This document shows positions 12,547 through 21,341 of a DNA stretch of 32,184 bases, piece by piece; positions within the stretch are counted from its first letter, which is position 1, and every line of letters begins with the position of its first letter. This DNA is from Candidatus Omnitrophota bacterium (GTDB lineage Bacteria > Omnitrophota > Gorgyraeia > Aquiviventales > Aquiviventaceae): assembly GCA_020057015.1 (NCBI GenBank), contig JAGVGS010000213.1, forward strand, positions 1-32,184, given 5' to 3'. Under the pieces are notes generated by a model. That model saw nothing but the letters and a program-made list of their open reading frames with translations. It had not been told where the DNA came from and searched no databases. The position numbers and the translations under genes are program-made.

Positions 12547-15000
12547 ATGATTGTCCCGGCAGAAGCACTGCGGCAGCGATTACGCGACTTCTTCAGCCGA
12601 AGCGAGTGGCTGGCGCGGTTTTTGAACATAGCACCTCCCAAAGGCATTTCAGCCGAGCCGGGCCTCGTGATGATACAAATCGACGGCCTAAGCCTGACAC
12701 AGCTTGAGCGCGCCATAACAAAAGGGCACATGCCCTTTCTGAGCCGGCTGTTGAATCAGGAGCAATATAGCAAGTACCGGCACTATACCGGCATTCCCTC
12801 CAACACGCCTGCGGTGCAGGGAATGCTTTTTTACGGTGTTAAAGCCTGCGTTGCCGCCTTCAGTTTCCGGGATAACCGCAACGGGCAAGTCGGCAATATG
12901 TTTACTCCGGCGACCGCAGCAGCCGTGGAAGCGGTCCTGAAGGATAAAGGCGAAGCTTTATTAGACGGCGGCAGCGCCTATGGAGATATTTTCACCGGAG
13001 GGGCTAAAGAAGCGCGCTTCTGCGCCGCTTCCATAGGCTGGGGCAGTTTGCTTAAAGTAGCCAATCCGGCAGGCGTGCCGTTCACCCTGCTGTTTAACCT
13101 GCACATTCTAGCCGGTGCCTTGCTTCTCGCTGTTGTCGAGTTTTTCCTGGCCCTTATCGATTCGTTCCGCGGGATCATTTTCGGGGAAAAGCTGCGGGAA
13201 GAAATTCAGTTCATCCCGCTGCGGGTGATGGTTTGCGTTGTGCTGCGGGAAATCGTGGAGATGAGCGTCCGCATCGATATCGCCCGCGGAATTCCGGTTA
13301 TCCATGCTAATTTTGCCGGTTATGACGAACAGGCCCACCACCGCGGTCCGACTTCGGCTTTTGCGCATTGGTCGCTTCATGGAATCGACGGGGCGATCCG
13401 GCGCGTCTGGAAGTCTGCGCGGCGCTCGCGCCCTCGCGACTACGATGTGATTATCTATTCAGACCACGGGCAGGAGGAAACAGTTGATTATCCAACCGAA
13501 ACCGGCCGGTCGCTGGAAGAAGCGGTGGCGCAAGTCTTCAGCGAAAAGATCTCAGCCGGTGGCTGGAAAACAACGCCATTTATCCCAAGCAATCCGCACT
13601 GGCGAGCACAGCTGCTGCGCAATCCCGCCAATAAGCCGGTGTCTGCCGCACCGGTAGCTCTTGCACCAGCGGTTGAGGGACTGGAAAAGCAGCCGGATTT
13701 GAATGTTACGATTACCGCCATGGGCCCCTTGGGCCATATTTATCTGCCGCAAGCTTTGACATCGAGTGAGAGCGAAATGATCGCGCGAAAGCTCGTGGAT
13801 GAAGCAAAAATTCCCCTTGTCATGCGGGCGGATGGAACGGGGCGGGTGTTTGCCTGGAACGCGCAGGGAAGATTTGCGCTTCCCGATGAGGCGGATAAAG
13901 TCATTCAGCCGGACCATCCGTATTTTGATGAGGTGAAAAGAGACCTGGTCGACCTGTGCCATCATCCCGATGCAGGCATGTTTGTGATTTCCGGATGGAG
14001 ACAAGGGGCTAAATCGCTTACCTTCCGCAAAGGCGAACAGGGAAGCCATGCCGGCCCGGGAGTTGAGGAAACAAACGCGTTTGCCTTGCTTCCTTTCGGG
14101 GTACTTCCGCGTCATTTAAGAAACAAAAAAGCCATTGATACGCTCGAGCTACGGCAGATCGCGCGGTCCCTGTTGGGCCACCCCGTAGAGCACAAGCCTG
14201 CCGCAGAGGTTGCTTCAGGCGCGGTTGCAACTGTGCTGCGCATCATGACGTATAACGTGCATGGCTGTATGGGAAGGGATGGGAAAGTCTCCCCTGAGCG
14301 CATCGCCCGGATTATTGCCAGGCATGAACCGGATGTCATTGCGCTGCAGGCATTGAATATGCGGGAAGGCCTCAATCAGGCCGAGGTTATCGCCCGCAAG
14401 CTGTCTATGCCGTTTCACTTCCGTTCAGCCGTTGCCGCTGAGCAGGGACGCATCGGTAACGCTATTTTCAGCCGGTTTCCCATGCGACTTGTCCAGGCGC
14501 AGGAGCTGCCGCGATTTTCCAAATTGCCGCTGGTGAAACCGCGGGGTGCCTTGTGGGTTGAAATCGAATTGCCAGGCAAAAAAGTGCAGGTGCTCAATAC
14601 CCACTTAAGCCTCTATTCGGCGGAGGGCCTGGTGCAAGCGCAAGCCCTCTTAGGCAATGGATGGCTCAAGCATCCGGCCTGTGCAGAGCCGGTCATTCTG
14701 TGCGGCGATTTCAATGCATTGCGCCAATCAAAAATCGGCAGCCTGCTTGAGAAGACGCTTAAGAATACTCGCGTAGAGCCTAATAGGCGCGGCTTCTTCG
14801 CCTCGGTGCCAAGCTACCCCGGGGGGCCGGGGGACCATATTTTTGTAAGCCCTGAAATAACAGTGAAGGCGTCATGGGCTCCCAAGACAGACTTGGAAAA
14901 AACCGCATCAGACCACTTGCCGCTTATTACAGAAATAGAAATAGCCGGCCCAAGCCCGGCTGGTGAACCGGCAAGCACTGCGGCTCAACAGATATCCTAA
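12547..15000 (+). CDS. Fusion protein: type I phosphodiesterase/alkaline phosphatase superfamily domain + C-terminal endonuclease/exonuclease/phosphatase (EEP) domain
   Basis: N-terminal MIQIDGLS, SNTPAVQGMLFYG, ANFAGYDEQAHHRGP, IIYSDHGQEE, GSHAGPG metal/nucleophile motifs with a hydrophobic insertion; C-terminal RIMTYNVHG, EPDVIALQ, LNTHLS, ILCGDFNAL, ASDHLPLITEIEI typical of EEP. Confidence 0.8.
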   Translation: MIVPAEALRQRLRDFFSRSEWLARFLNIAPPKGISAEPGLVMIQIDGLSLTQLERAITKGHMPFLSRLLNQEQYSKYRHYTGIPSNTPAVQGMLFYGVKACVAAFSFRDNRNGQVGNMFTPATAAAVEAVLKDKGEALLDGGSAYGDIFTGGAKEARFCAASIGWGSLLKVANPAGVPFTLLFNLHILAGALLLAVVEFFLALIDSFRGIIFGEKLREEIQFIPLRVMVCVVLREIVEMSVRIDIARGIPVIHANFAGYDEQAHHRGPTSAFAHWSLHGIDGAIRRVWKSARRSRPRDYDVIIYSDHGQEETVDYPTETGRSLEEAVAQVFSEKISAGGWKTTPFIPSNPHWRAQLLRNPANKPVSAAPVALAPAVEGLEKQPDLNVTITAMGPLGHIYLPQALTSSESEMIARKLVDEAKIPLVMRADGTGRVFAWNAQGRFALPDEADKVIQPDHPYFDEVKRDLVDLCHHPDAGMFVISGWRQGAKSLTFRKGEQGSHAGPGVEETNAFALLPFGVLPRHLRNKKAIDTLELRQIARSLLGHPVEHKPAAEVASGAVATVLRIMTYNVHGCMGRDGKVSPERIARIIARHEPDVIALQALNMREGLNQAEVIARKLSMPFHFRSAVAAEQGRIGNAIFSRFPMRLVQAQELPRFSKLPLVKPRGALWVEIELPGKKVQVLNTHLSLYSAEGLVQAQALLGNGWLKHPACAEPVILCGDFNALRQSKIGSLLEKTLKNTRVEPNRRGFFASVPSYPGGPGDHIFVSPEITVKASWAPKTDLEKTASDHLPLITEIEIAGPSPAGEPASTAAQQIS

Positions 15001-15040
15001 CAAGCCCCCCCCGCAGCATTCTTCAATCGCCTCATCCGCT

Positions 15041-15109
15041 ATGATGAGCCCTATTCATTCAGCATATGCATACTATGCATTGGCTTTATACAATGCCGAG
15101 TGCGATTAT
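15041..15109. promoter_or_regulatory. Conserved promoter/operator block, copy A
   Basis: Gap-free match to 19016-19084 (about 52/69 by hand); contains GCATA-N7-TATGC and GCATTG-N8-CAATGC dyads; upstream of the 15207-18135 genes. Confidence 0.6.
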
Positions 15110-15206
15110 CCCCTGTGGCCAAATAGACGGCATGGCTTACAGGTGGAAGAGACAAGGGGGGAAGCGTCGGGCAGTAACGAAGAGTAGTCACTAAGGAGGA
15201 TGCGCA

Positions 15207-15557
15207 ATGCATCGAAAGCGAATGGGGTACGTACTGTTTCTGGGCGGCCTCTTGAGCCTTGTTGCCGGTCATTCAACCGTGTATGCCTTGGGTTCGACAG
15301 CTGGCGATAAATTGACGCGGGGACTCGCCAACACCATTCAAGGTATTTTCGAGGTTCCACGGAACATCAGTAATACGACTGAAACGCAAGGCCTTCTGAC
15401 CGGTTTGACTGTGGGATTAGGTAAGGGCCTGGGCTATGGGGTGCTGAGGACGCTGGTCGGGCTCTACGAAGTCGTGACGTTTCCCATCCCGGTGCCCGCG
15501 GGCTATGCGCCTATCATCCAGCCGTATGCGTGGAACACTGGCGGAATGTGGCTGTAA
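15207..15557 (+). CDS. Exported protein resembling the exosortase-system-associated TIGR04073 family
   Basis: Signal peptide, then KLTRGLANTIQGIFEVPRNISNTTETQGLLTGLTVGLGKGLGYGVLRTLVGLYEVVTFPIPVPAGYAPIIQP; TAAGGAGG before ATG. Confidence 0.6.
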   Translation: MHRKRMGYVLFLGGLLSLVAGHSTVYALGSTAGDKLTRGLANTIQGIFEVPRNISNTTETQGLLTGLTVGLGKGLGYGVLRTLVGLYEVVTFPIPVPAGYAPIIQPYAWNTGGMWL

Positions 15558-15621
15558 TGTGAGAAGGTCTTCAGGCAGGAAGTGGTTACGGTCTTTAAGG
15601 AAGGAAGGAGGAGGCTAAGCG

Positions 15622-16029
15622 ATGGTGTTAGAAGTAGCAGCCGTTATCGCTGTCGTCATTTTCGCGGTTTTGGCCGCGGCGACCATTCAGACTCAACTTA
15701 AATTGCAGCGGACCTTGGCGGAAGCCCAGCGCGTGCTGGGCACCGTACAACAGGAAATCCCTGTGCTGGCGGTGAACCTCAACGCCATGGCTTGCGCCGT
15801 TACTGCGTTGTCGATAGAAGCGCGGCGCGGTGTTGATCAGGCCTCTGGTTTTCTAGGGGCGGTCGAAGAGGCCGGTGAAGGGCTGAAACAGATGCAGCGT
15901 CTCGTGTATGGAAAAGGCGACGCATGGTATATGCAGGCGCGAGGAGTTTGGGCAGGCGTGCGCGCCGCGTCATTAGTACTCTTGGGGGCGGTGTCACTAA
16001 CAAAGGGAAGACATTCCAATGGACAATGA
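15622..16029 (+). CDS. DUF948-like single-pass membrane protein
   Basis: N-terminal TM MVLEVAAVIAVVIFAVLAAATI followed by coiled-coil-like region; directly upstream of a YtxH-like gene. Confidence 0.55.
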   Translation: MVLEVAAVIAVVIFAVLAAATIQTQLKLQRTLAEAQRVLGTVQQEIPVLAVNLNAMACAVTALSIEARRGVDQASGFLGAVEEAGEGLKQMQRLVYGKGDAWYMQARGVWAGVRAASLVLLGAVSLTKGRHSNGQ

Positions 16030-16324
16030 ACAGCAAGGCGGGTCGGCGGCGGTAGGTTTGGCGTTTTTGCAAGGAGCGGTAATCGGAGCCATTGGGGCAT
16101 TGTTATTAGCGCCTCGTTCCGGCCGAGAGTTCCGCAAACAAATCAAGGGGTATGCACAGCAGACAGGCGAGAAATTACGCACCGTGGCGGGCAATGGACA
16201 GGATGCGCTTCAGCACGGCATGGAAGAGGGAAGACATCTCGCCGAAAAAGGCCGTCAGATTCTCAGAGAGGCTGCAGAGGCCGGCCAGAGCGCCATCAAA
16301 CAGGAGCGTGGTCGTCCTTCGTGA
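16019..16324 (+). CDS. YtxH domain-containing protein
   Basis: FLQGAVIGAIGALLLAPRSGREFRKQIKGYAQQTGEKLRTVAGNGQDAL is the YtxH pattern (G..GallLAP.sG.e.R). Confidence 0.85.
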   Translation: MDNEQQGGSAAVGLAFLQGAVIGAIGALLLAPRSGREFRKQIKGYAQQTGEKLRTVAGNGQDALQHGMEEGRHLAEKGRQILREAAEAGQSAIKQERGRPS

Positions 16325-18135
16325 GCGATATGGGCGCTGAAGCAAAGGCCGTTGAAAAAATGATCAAGGGGATAGGGGCCATGCCGCACGCGCAGGGTGT
16401 TGCGTTTCGCGTGTGGGCGCCCCATGCGCAACGCGTATCCGTTATCGGGTCATTCAACGACTGGAATGGCAGCAAGCACCCCATGCAAGCTGAGGAGAAC
16501 GGCACCTGGTACGCCAATGTGGCCGAGGCGCATGTCGGCGATGAGTATCGCTACCAATTGGCGACGCCGAAGGGCGAGGTGAAGCGCATCGATCCGTATG
16601 CCCGCGAAGTGACCGGCTCGGTCGGAAACGCCATTATCCACGACTCGAAGTTCGACTGGGAAGGGGACAACTTCCACCTCACGGCGTGGAACGAGCTGGT
16701 CATCTATGAGCTGCATGTCGGCACTTTCAATGATGAGGCGGGCGGTGACCAGTCGGGCAAGTTCGCATCGGTGTCGGCTCGATTGGGGCACTTGAAAACC
16801 CTTGGCGTGAACGCCATCGAGATCATGCCGGTGGCCCAGTTTGCGGGAGAGCGGTCATGGGGGTACAATCCCGCCCATATTTTCTCGATTGAAAGAGCGT
16901 ATGGGGGCTCGTTGGCATTTAAGCGATTTGTCAAACAGGCCCATAAGCAGGGCATCGCGGTGATTCTGGATGTGGTGTACAACCACTTAGGTCCCAGTGA
17001 CCTCGATTTATGGCAGTTCGACGGCTGGTCTGAAAACAATCGCGGCGGCATTTACTTCTACAACGATGACCGAGCGAAGACGCCCTGGGGGGAAACCCGG
17101 CCGGATTACGGGCGCGGCGAGGTGCGGCAATTCATCCGCGACAATATCTTCATGTGGCTTGAGGAGTACCACGTCGACGGCCTGCGCTTCGACTGCACTC
17201 AATTCATCCGGACCATGAATGGATCGAACGACCACGAGCTGCCTGAGGGTTGGAGCCTGCTCCAATGGCTCAACAGCCAGGTTGCCGAGAAGTTTCCTGG
17301 CCGGATTACGATCGCCGAGGATTTGCAGAATGATAAGCGGCTCACCCAGGACGCCGGATCCGGCGGAGCAGCTTTCGGTTCGCAATGGGATGCCAACTTC
17401 GTGCACCCGATCCGCCAGGCGGTAATTGCTCCCGAAGATCAACAGCGGTCTTTAATTGCCATTCGCGATGCGCTGACTTACCGCTACAACGATGATGCCT
17501 TCGACCGGGTCATTTACAGCGAATCGCATGATGAGGTGGCCAACGGCAAAGCGCGCGTCCCGGAAGAAGTGAACTCGCAAGACCCCAAAGGCTGGTATGC
17601 GCAAAAACGCTCAACCTTGGCCGCCGCCATGGTCTTCACGGCCCCCGGCATTCCCATGCTCTTCCAGGGCCAGGAATTTTTAGAAGGCGGATGGTTTCGC
17701 GATACGGTGCCTATCAATTGGGACCAAAACGAAGAGTTCCATGGCATTGTTCGCCTCTACCGCGACCTCATCCGTTTGCGTCTTAACCGCGGCGGCTTTA
17801 CCCGCGGCCTCTGCGGGCAGTTTACGCAGGTCCATCACTTAGACGATGAGCGCAAGGTTCTAGCTTTTCACCGCTGGGAGAAGGGTGGGCCAAAGGACGA
17901 CGTGGTGATCGTTGCCAATTTTTTCCATCAGCCGCAAGACGGCTACGTCATCGGCTTTCCGGCGGCAGGCGCTTGGAAATTACGGTTCAACAGCGATTGG
18001 CAAGGCTACAGCGATGATTTCAAAAATCATCCAAGCAGCGATGTAACCGCCGGAGCAGGCGAGCACGACGGCTTGCCCTTCCATGCAGCGCTTTCGATAG
18101 GCCCCTACAGCGTGCTGATCTTTTCACAACTCTAA
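16321..18135 (+). CDS. GH13 1,4-alpha-glucan branching enzyme / alpha-amylase family protein
   Basis: CBM48-like VAFRVWAPHAQRVSVIGSFNDWNG, LVIYELHVGTFND, VVYNHLG, DGLRFDCTQFIRT, ITIAEDLQ, YSESHDEVAN; GTGA overlap with the upstream ORF. Confidence 0.85.
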   Translation: MSDMGAEAKAVEKMIKGIGAMPHAQGVAFRVWAPHAQRVSVIGSFNDWNGSKHPMQAEENGTWYANVAEAHVGDEYRYQLATPKGEVKRIDPYAREVTGSVGNAIIHDSKFDWEGDNFHLTAWNELVIYELHVGTFNDEAGGDQSGKFASVSARLGHLKTLGVNAIEIMPVAQFAGERSWGYNPAHIFSIERAYGGSLAFKRFVKQAHKQGIAVILDVVYNHLGPSDLDLWQFDGWSENNRGGIYFYNDDRAKTPWGETRPDYGRGEVRQFIRDNIFMWLEEYHVDGLRFDCTQFIRTMNGSNDHELPEGWSLLQWLNSQVAEKFPGRITIAEDLQNDKRLTQDAGSGGAAFGSQWDANFVHPIRQAVIAPEDQQRSLIAIRDALTYRYNDDAFDRVIYSESHDEVANGKARVPEEVNSQDPKGWYAQKRSTLAAAMVFTAPGIPMLFQGQEFLEGGWFRDTVPINWDQNEEFHGIVRLYRDLIRLRLNRGGFTRGLCGQFTQVHHLDDERKVLAFHRWEKGGPKDDVVIVANFFHQPQDGYVIGFPAAGAWKLRFNSDWQGYSDDFKNHPSSDVTAGAGEHDGLPFHAALSIGPYSVLIFSQL

Positions 18136-19017
18136 GGCGCGTCCAGGCGCTTTTAGGGGAGTGGTGAGGAGATTGATGAACTTCTTTGCCGGCAGCGAGA
18201 GCTCTGCTCGCTTTCGAGTGATTATCCCGATGGTGCGTTCAAACGGGCCTTCCGCGAGTTCCAGAGCTTTCAGCTTTCCGTATCGAACTTCATCTAAAAC
18301 GGTGATTTGAGGCACTAGGGCAAGCCCTAAGCCGGCTTCCACCGCGCGCTTCGTAATTTCAATATTGTCGAAGGCGTGCATGACTTTAACCCGGATATTG
18401 GTCCCCCGCAAAATATCATCTACCGGAAACTCCGCCTGAGGGACGATGAACGGCGCATCCTGCAGCTTGGCAAGAGAAACCTTCTTTTTAGCGGCCCACG
18501 GGTGCTTGGGCGGCACGATCAGGACGACCTGCTCTTTCCTAAAGGGTGTAATCGTTAACTGAGGATGTGGTTTAGGGGAGTCGACAATCCCGACCTCTAT
18601 CCGGTCAGCGAGGACGGCATCCTGCACGTCCTTATCTTTGAGGTACGTCAGGAAAAGGTCGACCTTCGGATAACGCTTGAGGAAGTGGCTCGTGTACTGG
18701 GGCAGCTGGTAGAGTCCCGTCGTGTAGATGCTGGCAATCCGCAGGTGGCCGGTTACTTCGCCCGGTGGCGCCTTAAGGGCGCTCTCAAGCTGTTCGTACC
18801 TCTTGAGGAGATCCTGAGTGGCCTCAAAAAACAGGGCTCCGGCCCGGGTGAGTCGAATTTGCCCGCGGCCCCGTTCTACAAGCTGCTGCCCGAAAGCCTT
18901 CTCGATTGCTCTTAAGTGATGACTCACCGCCGACTGTGTCAGGAAGTTGCGGTGTGCCGCCTCGGTGAAGCTTTGGGTGGCCACGAGGTCCCGGAAGATT
19001 CGGAAAGCACGCAACAT
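18124..19017 (-). CDS. LysR-family transcriptional regulator
   Basis: 297 aa; N-terminal HTH (FRIFRDLVATQSFTEAAHRNFLTQSAVSHHLRAIEKAFGQQLVERGRGQIRLTRAG) plus substrate-binding domain. Confidence 0.93.
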   Translation of the reverse strand: MLRAFRIFRDLVATQSFTEAAHRNFLTQSAVSHHLRAIEKAFGQQLVERGRGQIRLTRAGALFFEATQDLLKRYEQLESALKAPPGEVTGHLRIASIYTTGLYQLPQYTSHFLKRYPKVDLFLTYLKDKDVQDAVLADRIEVGIVDSPKPHPQLTITPFRKEQVVLIVPPKHPWAAKKKVSLAKLQDAPFIVPQAEFPVDDILRGTNIRVKVMHAFDNIEITKRAVEAGLGLALVPQITVLDEVRYGKLKALELAEGPFERTIGIITRKRAELSLPAKKFINLLTTPLKAPGRALEL

Positions 19018-19084
19018 GATGAATTATCCTCATCTAGCATATTACGAGTATGCATTGGCCTTATACCATGCCGCGTGCCATTAT
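19016..19084. promoter_or_regulatory. Conserved promoter/operator block, copy B (lysR divergent intergenic region)
   Basis: Gap-free match to 15041-15109; GCATA-N7-TATGC and GCATTG-N8-CCATGC dyads; starts at the lysR start codon. Confidence 0.6.
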
Positions 19085-19111
19085 GCAATGCCAGATTGAA
19101 AGGAGGGTGTT

Positions 19112-19189
19112 GTGAACCGCATGGGCCTGCCGTGGCTGAGCTTAAGCGGGCACGGGAAGCGGCGCAAGCCAGGGCGCTCGTTAAGTTAG
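19112..19189 (+). CDS. Possible 25-aa small ORF / leader peptide
   Basis: GTG start after AAGGAGGG; reads MNRMGLPWLSLSGHGKRRKPGRSLS*; lies between copy B and the YeaQ-like gene. Confidence 0.25.
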   Translation: MNRMGLPWLSLSGHGKRRKPGRSLS

Positions 19190-19210
19190 AAAGCAAACAA
19201 GGAGACGAAT

Positions 19211-19471
19211 ATGGAAAGCAGAGCAGAGTACTGGATTTGGTTCCTCGTAATGGGTGCCATCGTTGGTTGGTTGGCAGGAATCATCATGCGTGGCCGCGGG
19301 TTTGGGCTTTTCGGCGACATCGTAGTCGGCGTTGTGGGAGCCGCGCTGGGTGGGTGGGTAGCCAACACCATGGGGCTGTATGCCACCAGCTCGCTCGGGG
19401 CTTTCCTCGTGGCACTTGGCGGCGCATTGCTTTTGGTGGCTCTCACGCGTTTTGTGAAGCGCTTAGCTTGA
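19211..19471 (+). CDS. GlsB/YeaQ/YmgE family stress-associated membrane protein
   Basis: 86 aa; WFLVMGAIVGWLAGIIMRGRGFGLFGDIVVGVVGAALGGWVANTMG matches the family pattern. Confidence 0.88.
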   Translation: MESRAEYWIWFLVMGAIVGWLAGIIMRGRGFGLFGDIVVGVVGAALGGWVANTMGLYATSSLGAFLVALGGALLLVALTRFVKRLA

Positions 19472-19554
19472 TATTGGCAGAAGTGATTGTTCGTGGGAAA
19501 TGATTCATGCCCTGTGCGCACGCGAGTGCCACGGGGCGCAAAAGGAGAACTTCG

Positions 19555-20229
19555 ATGTTTGGGTATAAATCACTTGTAGTGGGATTACTTGGCGTCGGGT
19601 TGTGTAGTGGGATTGTCCCAGGCGCTGTCTCGGCGGCAGAACTGGTGGTCCCGGTGCGCCAGGCTGCGGGACAAATCGTATGGCTGGATACCCAGCTAGG
19701 ACGCCTGCAACTGAACGCGGATAACTCCCCAGGAATGCAGGCCACACAGTACACGATTACTCAGCATGACACCCGTGTGACTGACCGTTCGGATAAGCAG
19801 TTTCTCGCTATTACGGATTTACGAGCAGGGCAGCATATCACGATTGAATCCCGGGCCAGCGGGGAGGAGCAAATCGCGACCAAGATTACCGTGGAACCTT
19901 CCTCGGCACCCTTATTCCAAGAAGCTGAGGGTACGATTGAGTCAATTGACGCCGGTAATCCGGGCACGTTTACCCTCAAGGAGACTACAGGCACCCAGCC
20001 AGCGGGAACGGTGTCCTTGTTCACGTTTGATCCCAATACCATAGTTGTCATGGAAAGCCCTAGCCTTCAGCCGGTTCGATTGGAAGTAAAGCCCGGTGAT
20101 TTTGTGAGGGTGGCCTACGTGGTGAATGATGGCAAGCGCACTGCGCGTTCAATGATGCGGTATTCAGTCAGGCCGGCGCCATCGACCACCATCACCACTA
20201 CGACAAGCACCACGACCACGACGCAATAA
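19555..20229 (+). CDS. Exported protein of unknown function with Thr-rich C-terminus
   Basis: ATG 19555 after AAAGGAGAA; signal peptide MFGYKSLVVGLLGVGLCSGIVPGAVSAAE; ends PSTTITTTTSTTTTTQ. Confidence 0.7.
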   Translation: MFGYKSLVVGLLGVGLCSGIVPGAVSAAELVVPVRQAAGQIVWLDTQLGRLQLNADNSPGMQATQYTITQHDTRVTDRSDKQFLAITDLRAGQHITIESRASGEEQIATKITVEPSSAPLFQEAEGTIESIDAGNPGTFTLKETTGTQPAGTVSLFTFDPNTIVVMESPSLQPVRLEVKPGDFVRVAYVVNDGKRTARSMMRYSVRPAPSTTITTTTSTTTTTQ

Positions 20230-20279
20230 GGGTGATTTTTAAGGATGCGTCTAGCAAATGAGAAGCTAAGGAGTCAGAG

Positions 20280-20567
20280 ATGCGTTATGTTTTTTACGTT
20301 GTGATAGCCGGTACCCTGCTCGCAAGCGGCCCACTGGGGTGCGCGAGCAGGAGGATCACTACCGTCAAGACACAGGAGCAAGTCCAGCGTCCAGGGGTAA
20401 TGGTGGGCACGGAAGAGGTGCGCATGGACAAGGTAACGACGACCACCACGGTCACCCAAACTCCTCAGGAATCGCGAGGAATACTTTCCACCACGATTCA
20501 TTTCCTGGGTGAAGTCATCAGTTGGCCGTTTCGTTTGGTCGGTTCTCTGGTGCGTGCCCTCTTCTAA
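20280..20567 (+). CDS. Small putative lipoprotein
   Basis: 95 aa; signal sequence with lipobox-like GPLGC. Confidence 0.65.
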   Translation: MRYVFYVVIAGTLLASGPLGCASRRITTVKTQEQVQRPGVMVGTEEVRMDKVTTTTTVTQTPQESRGILSTTIHFLGEVISWPFRLVGSLVRALF

Positions 20568-20584
20568 AGTGAGCAGGAGATGCG

Positions 20585-21106
20585 ATGAAGGTTAGCGAGT
20601 GCATGACCACGGACACGAGTGTGTGCGTAGCTGAAAGCAGTTGTGCGGCAGCCGGCGAGATCATGCGCCGGAGCCAGTCCGGATTCATGCCGGTTGTTGA
20701 CAGCCTTAAAAACAAACGGGTCGTGGGCGTGGTGACGGATCGCGACTTGATGCTTCATTTGGTTCGTCAACCGCCCGCACGCCATATCCCCGTGAAGACT
20801 TGCATGACGAAAGCCCCCACGCTGATTGCGGCCGATGCAGATCTCGAGGAAGCGATACGCGTGATGAAAAGGGCGGCGGTGCCCCAGCTGCCTGTCGTCG
20901 ATGACGGGGTCCTTGTCGGGGTGCTCTCGTTGCTGGATATTGCCCTGGCCGTTCGCAGGCAATGGGCCTATGTAGGACCGAATGTCACGGACAATCATGT
21001 GACCGAGATCATTGAAGCGATCGCGGTGGCTCGAGCCGCGGCCCAAAATGGCCACGCATTACTTAGGAAGCCTAAAACGGTAAAAAGAAAGGTGCGTTCT
21101 TTATGA
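20585..21106 (+). CDS. CBS-domain-pair protein
   Basis: VSECMTTDTSVCVAESSCAAAGEIMRRSQSGFMPVVD...VVGVVTDRDL...CMTKAPTLIAADADLEEAIRVMKRAAVPQLPVVDDGVLVGVLSLLDIA. Confidence 0.93.
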   Translation: MKVSECMTTDTSVCVAESSCAAAGEIMRRSQSGFMPVVDSLKNKRVVGVVTDRDLMLHLVRQPPARHIPVKTCMTKAPTLIAADADLEEAIRVMKRAAVPQLPVVDDGVLVGVLSLLDIALAVRRQWAYVGPNVTDNHVTEIIEAIAVARAAAQNGHALLRKPKTVKRKVRSL

Positions 21107-21228
21107 AGACACTCGTATCCATTCTGGTTGCTCTCGGCGTACTTGTGGGATTGACTGGCTGCCACAGCGGGACCATGCGTGGGGTGGGTTCCGATGTGGA
21201 GCGCCTCGGTGACAGGATGCAGCGATAA
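21103..21228 (+). CDS. Entericidin A/B-like small lipoprotein
   Basis: Not in the ORF track; reads MKTLVSILVALGVLVGLTGCHSGTMRGVGSDVERLGDRMQR*; lipobox LTGC and GxGxDVxxLG; ATGA overlap with the CBS gene. Confidence 0.75.
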   Translation: MKTLVSILVALGVLVGLTGCHSGTMRGVGSDVERLGDRMQR

Positions 21229-21341
21229 GGTGAAGCCGTGGCTATGTAGCAACCAACACGACTACGAAATTCGAAGGAACCAAATTCGAAAGGGCTCGAT
21301 CGTCTAGTAATGAAGGAACAAAAGATTTCCGATGTGAGGAA

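Noticed and set aside
15051-19196. Minus-strand ORFs 15051-15272 and 18939-19196 sharing peptide similarity (TRHCIKPMHSMHMLNE / TRHGIRPMHTRNMLDE)
   Set aside because: The similarity comes from the conserved 69-bp promoter block being translated on the minus strand; better explained as regulatory DNA.
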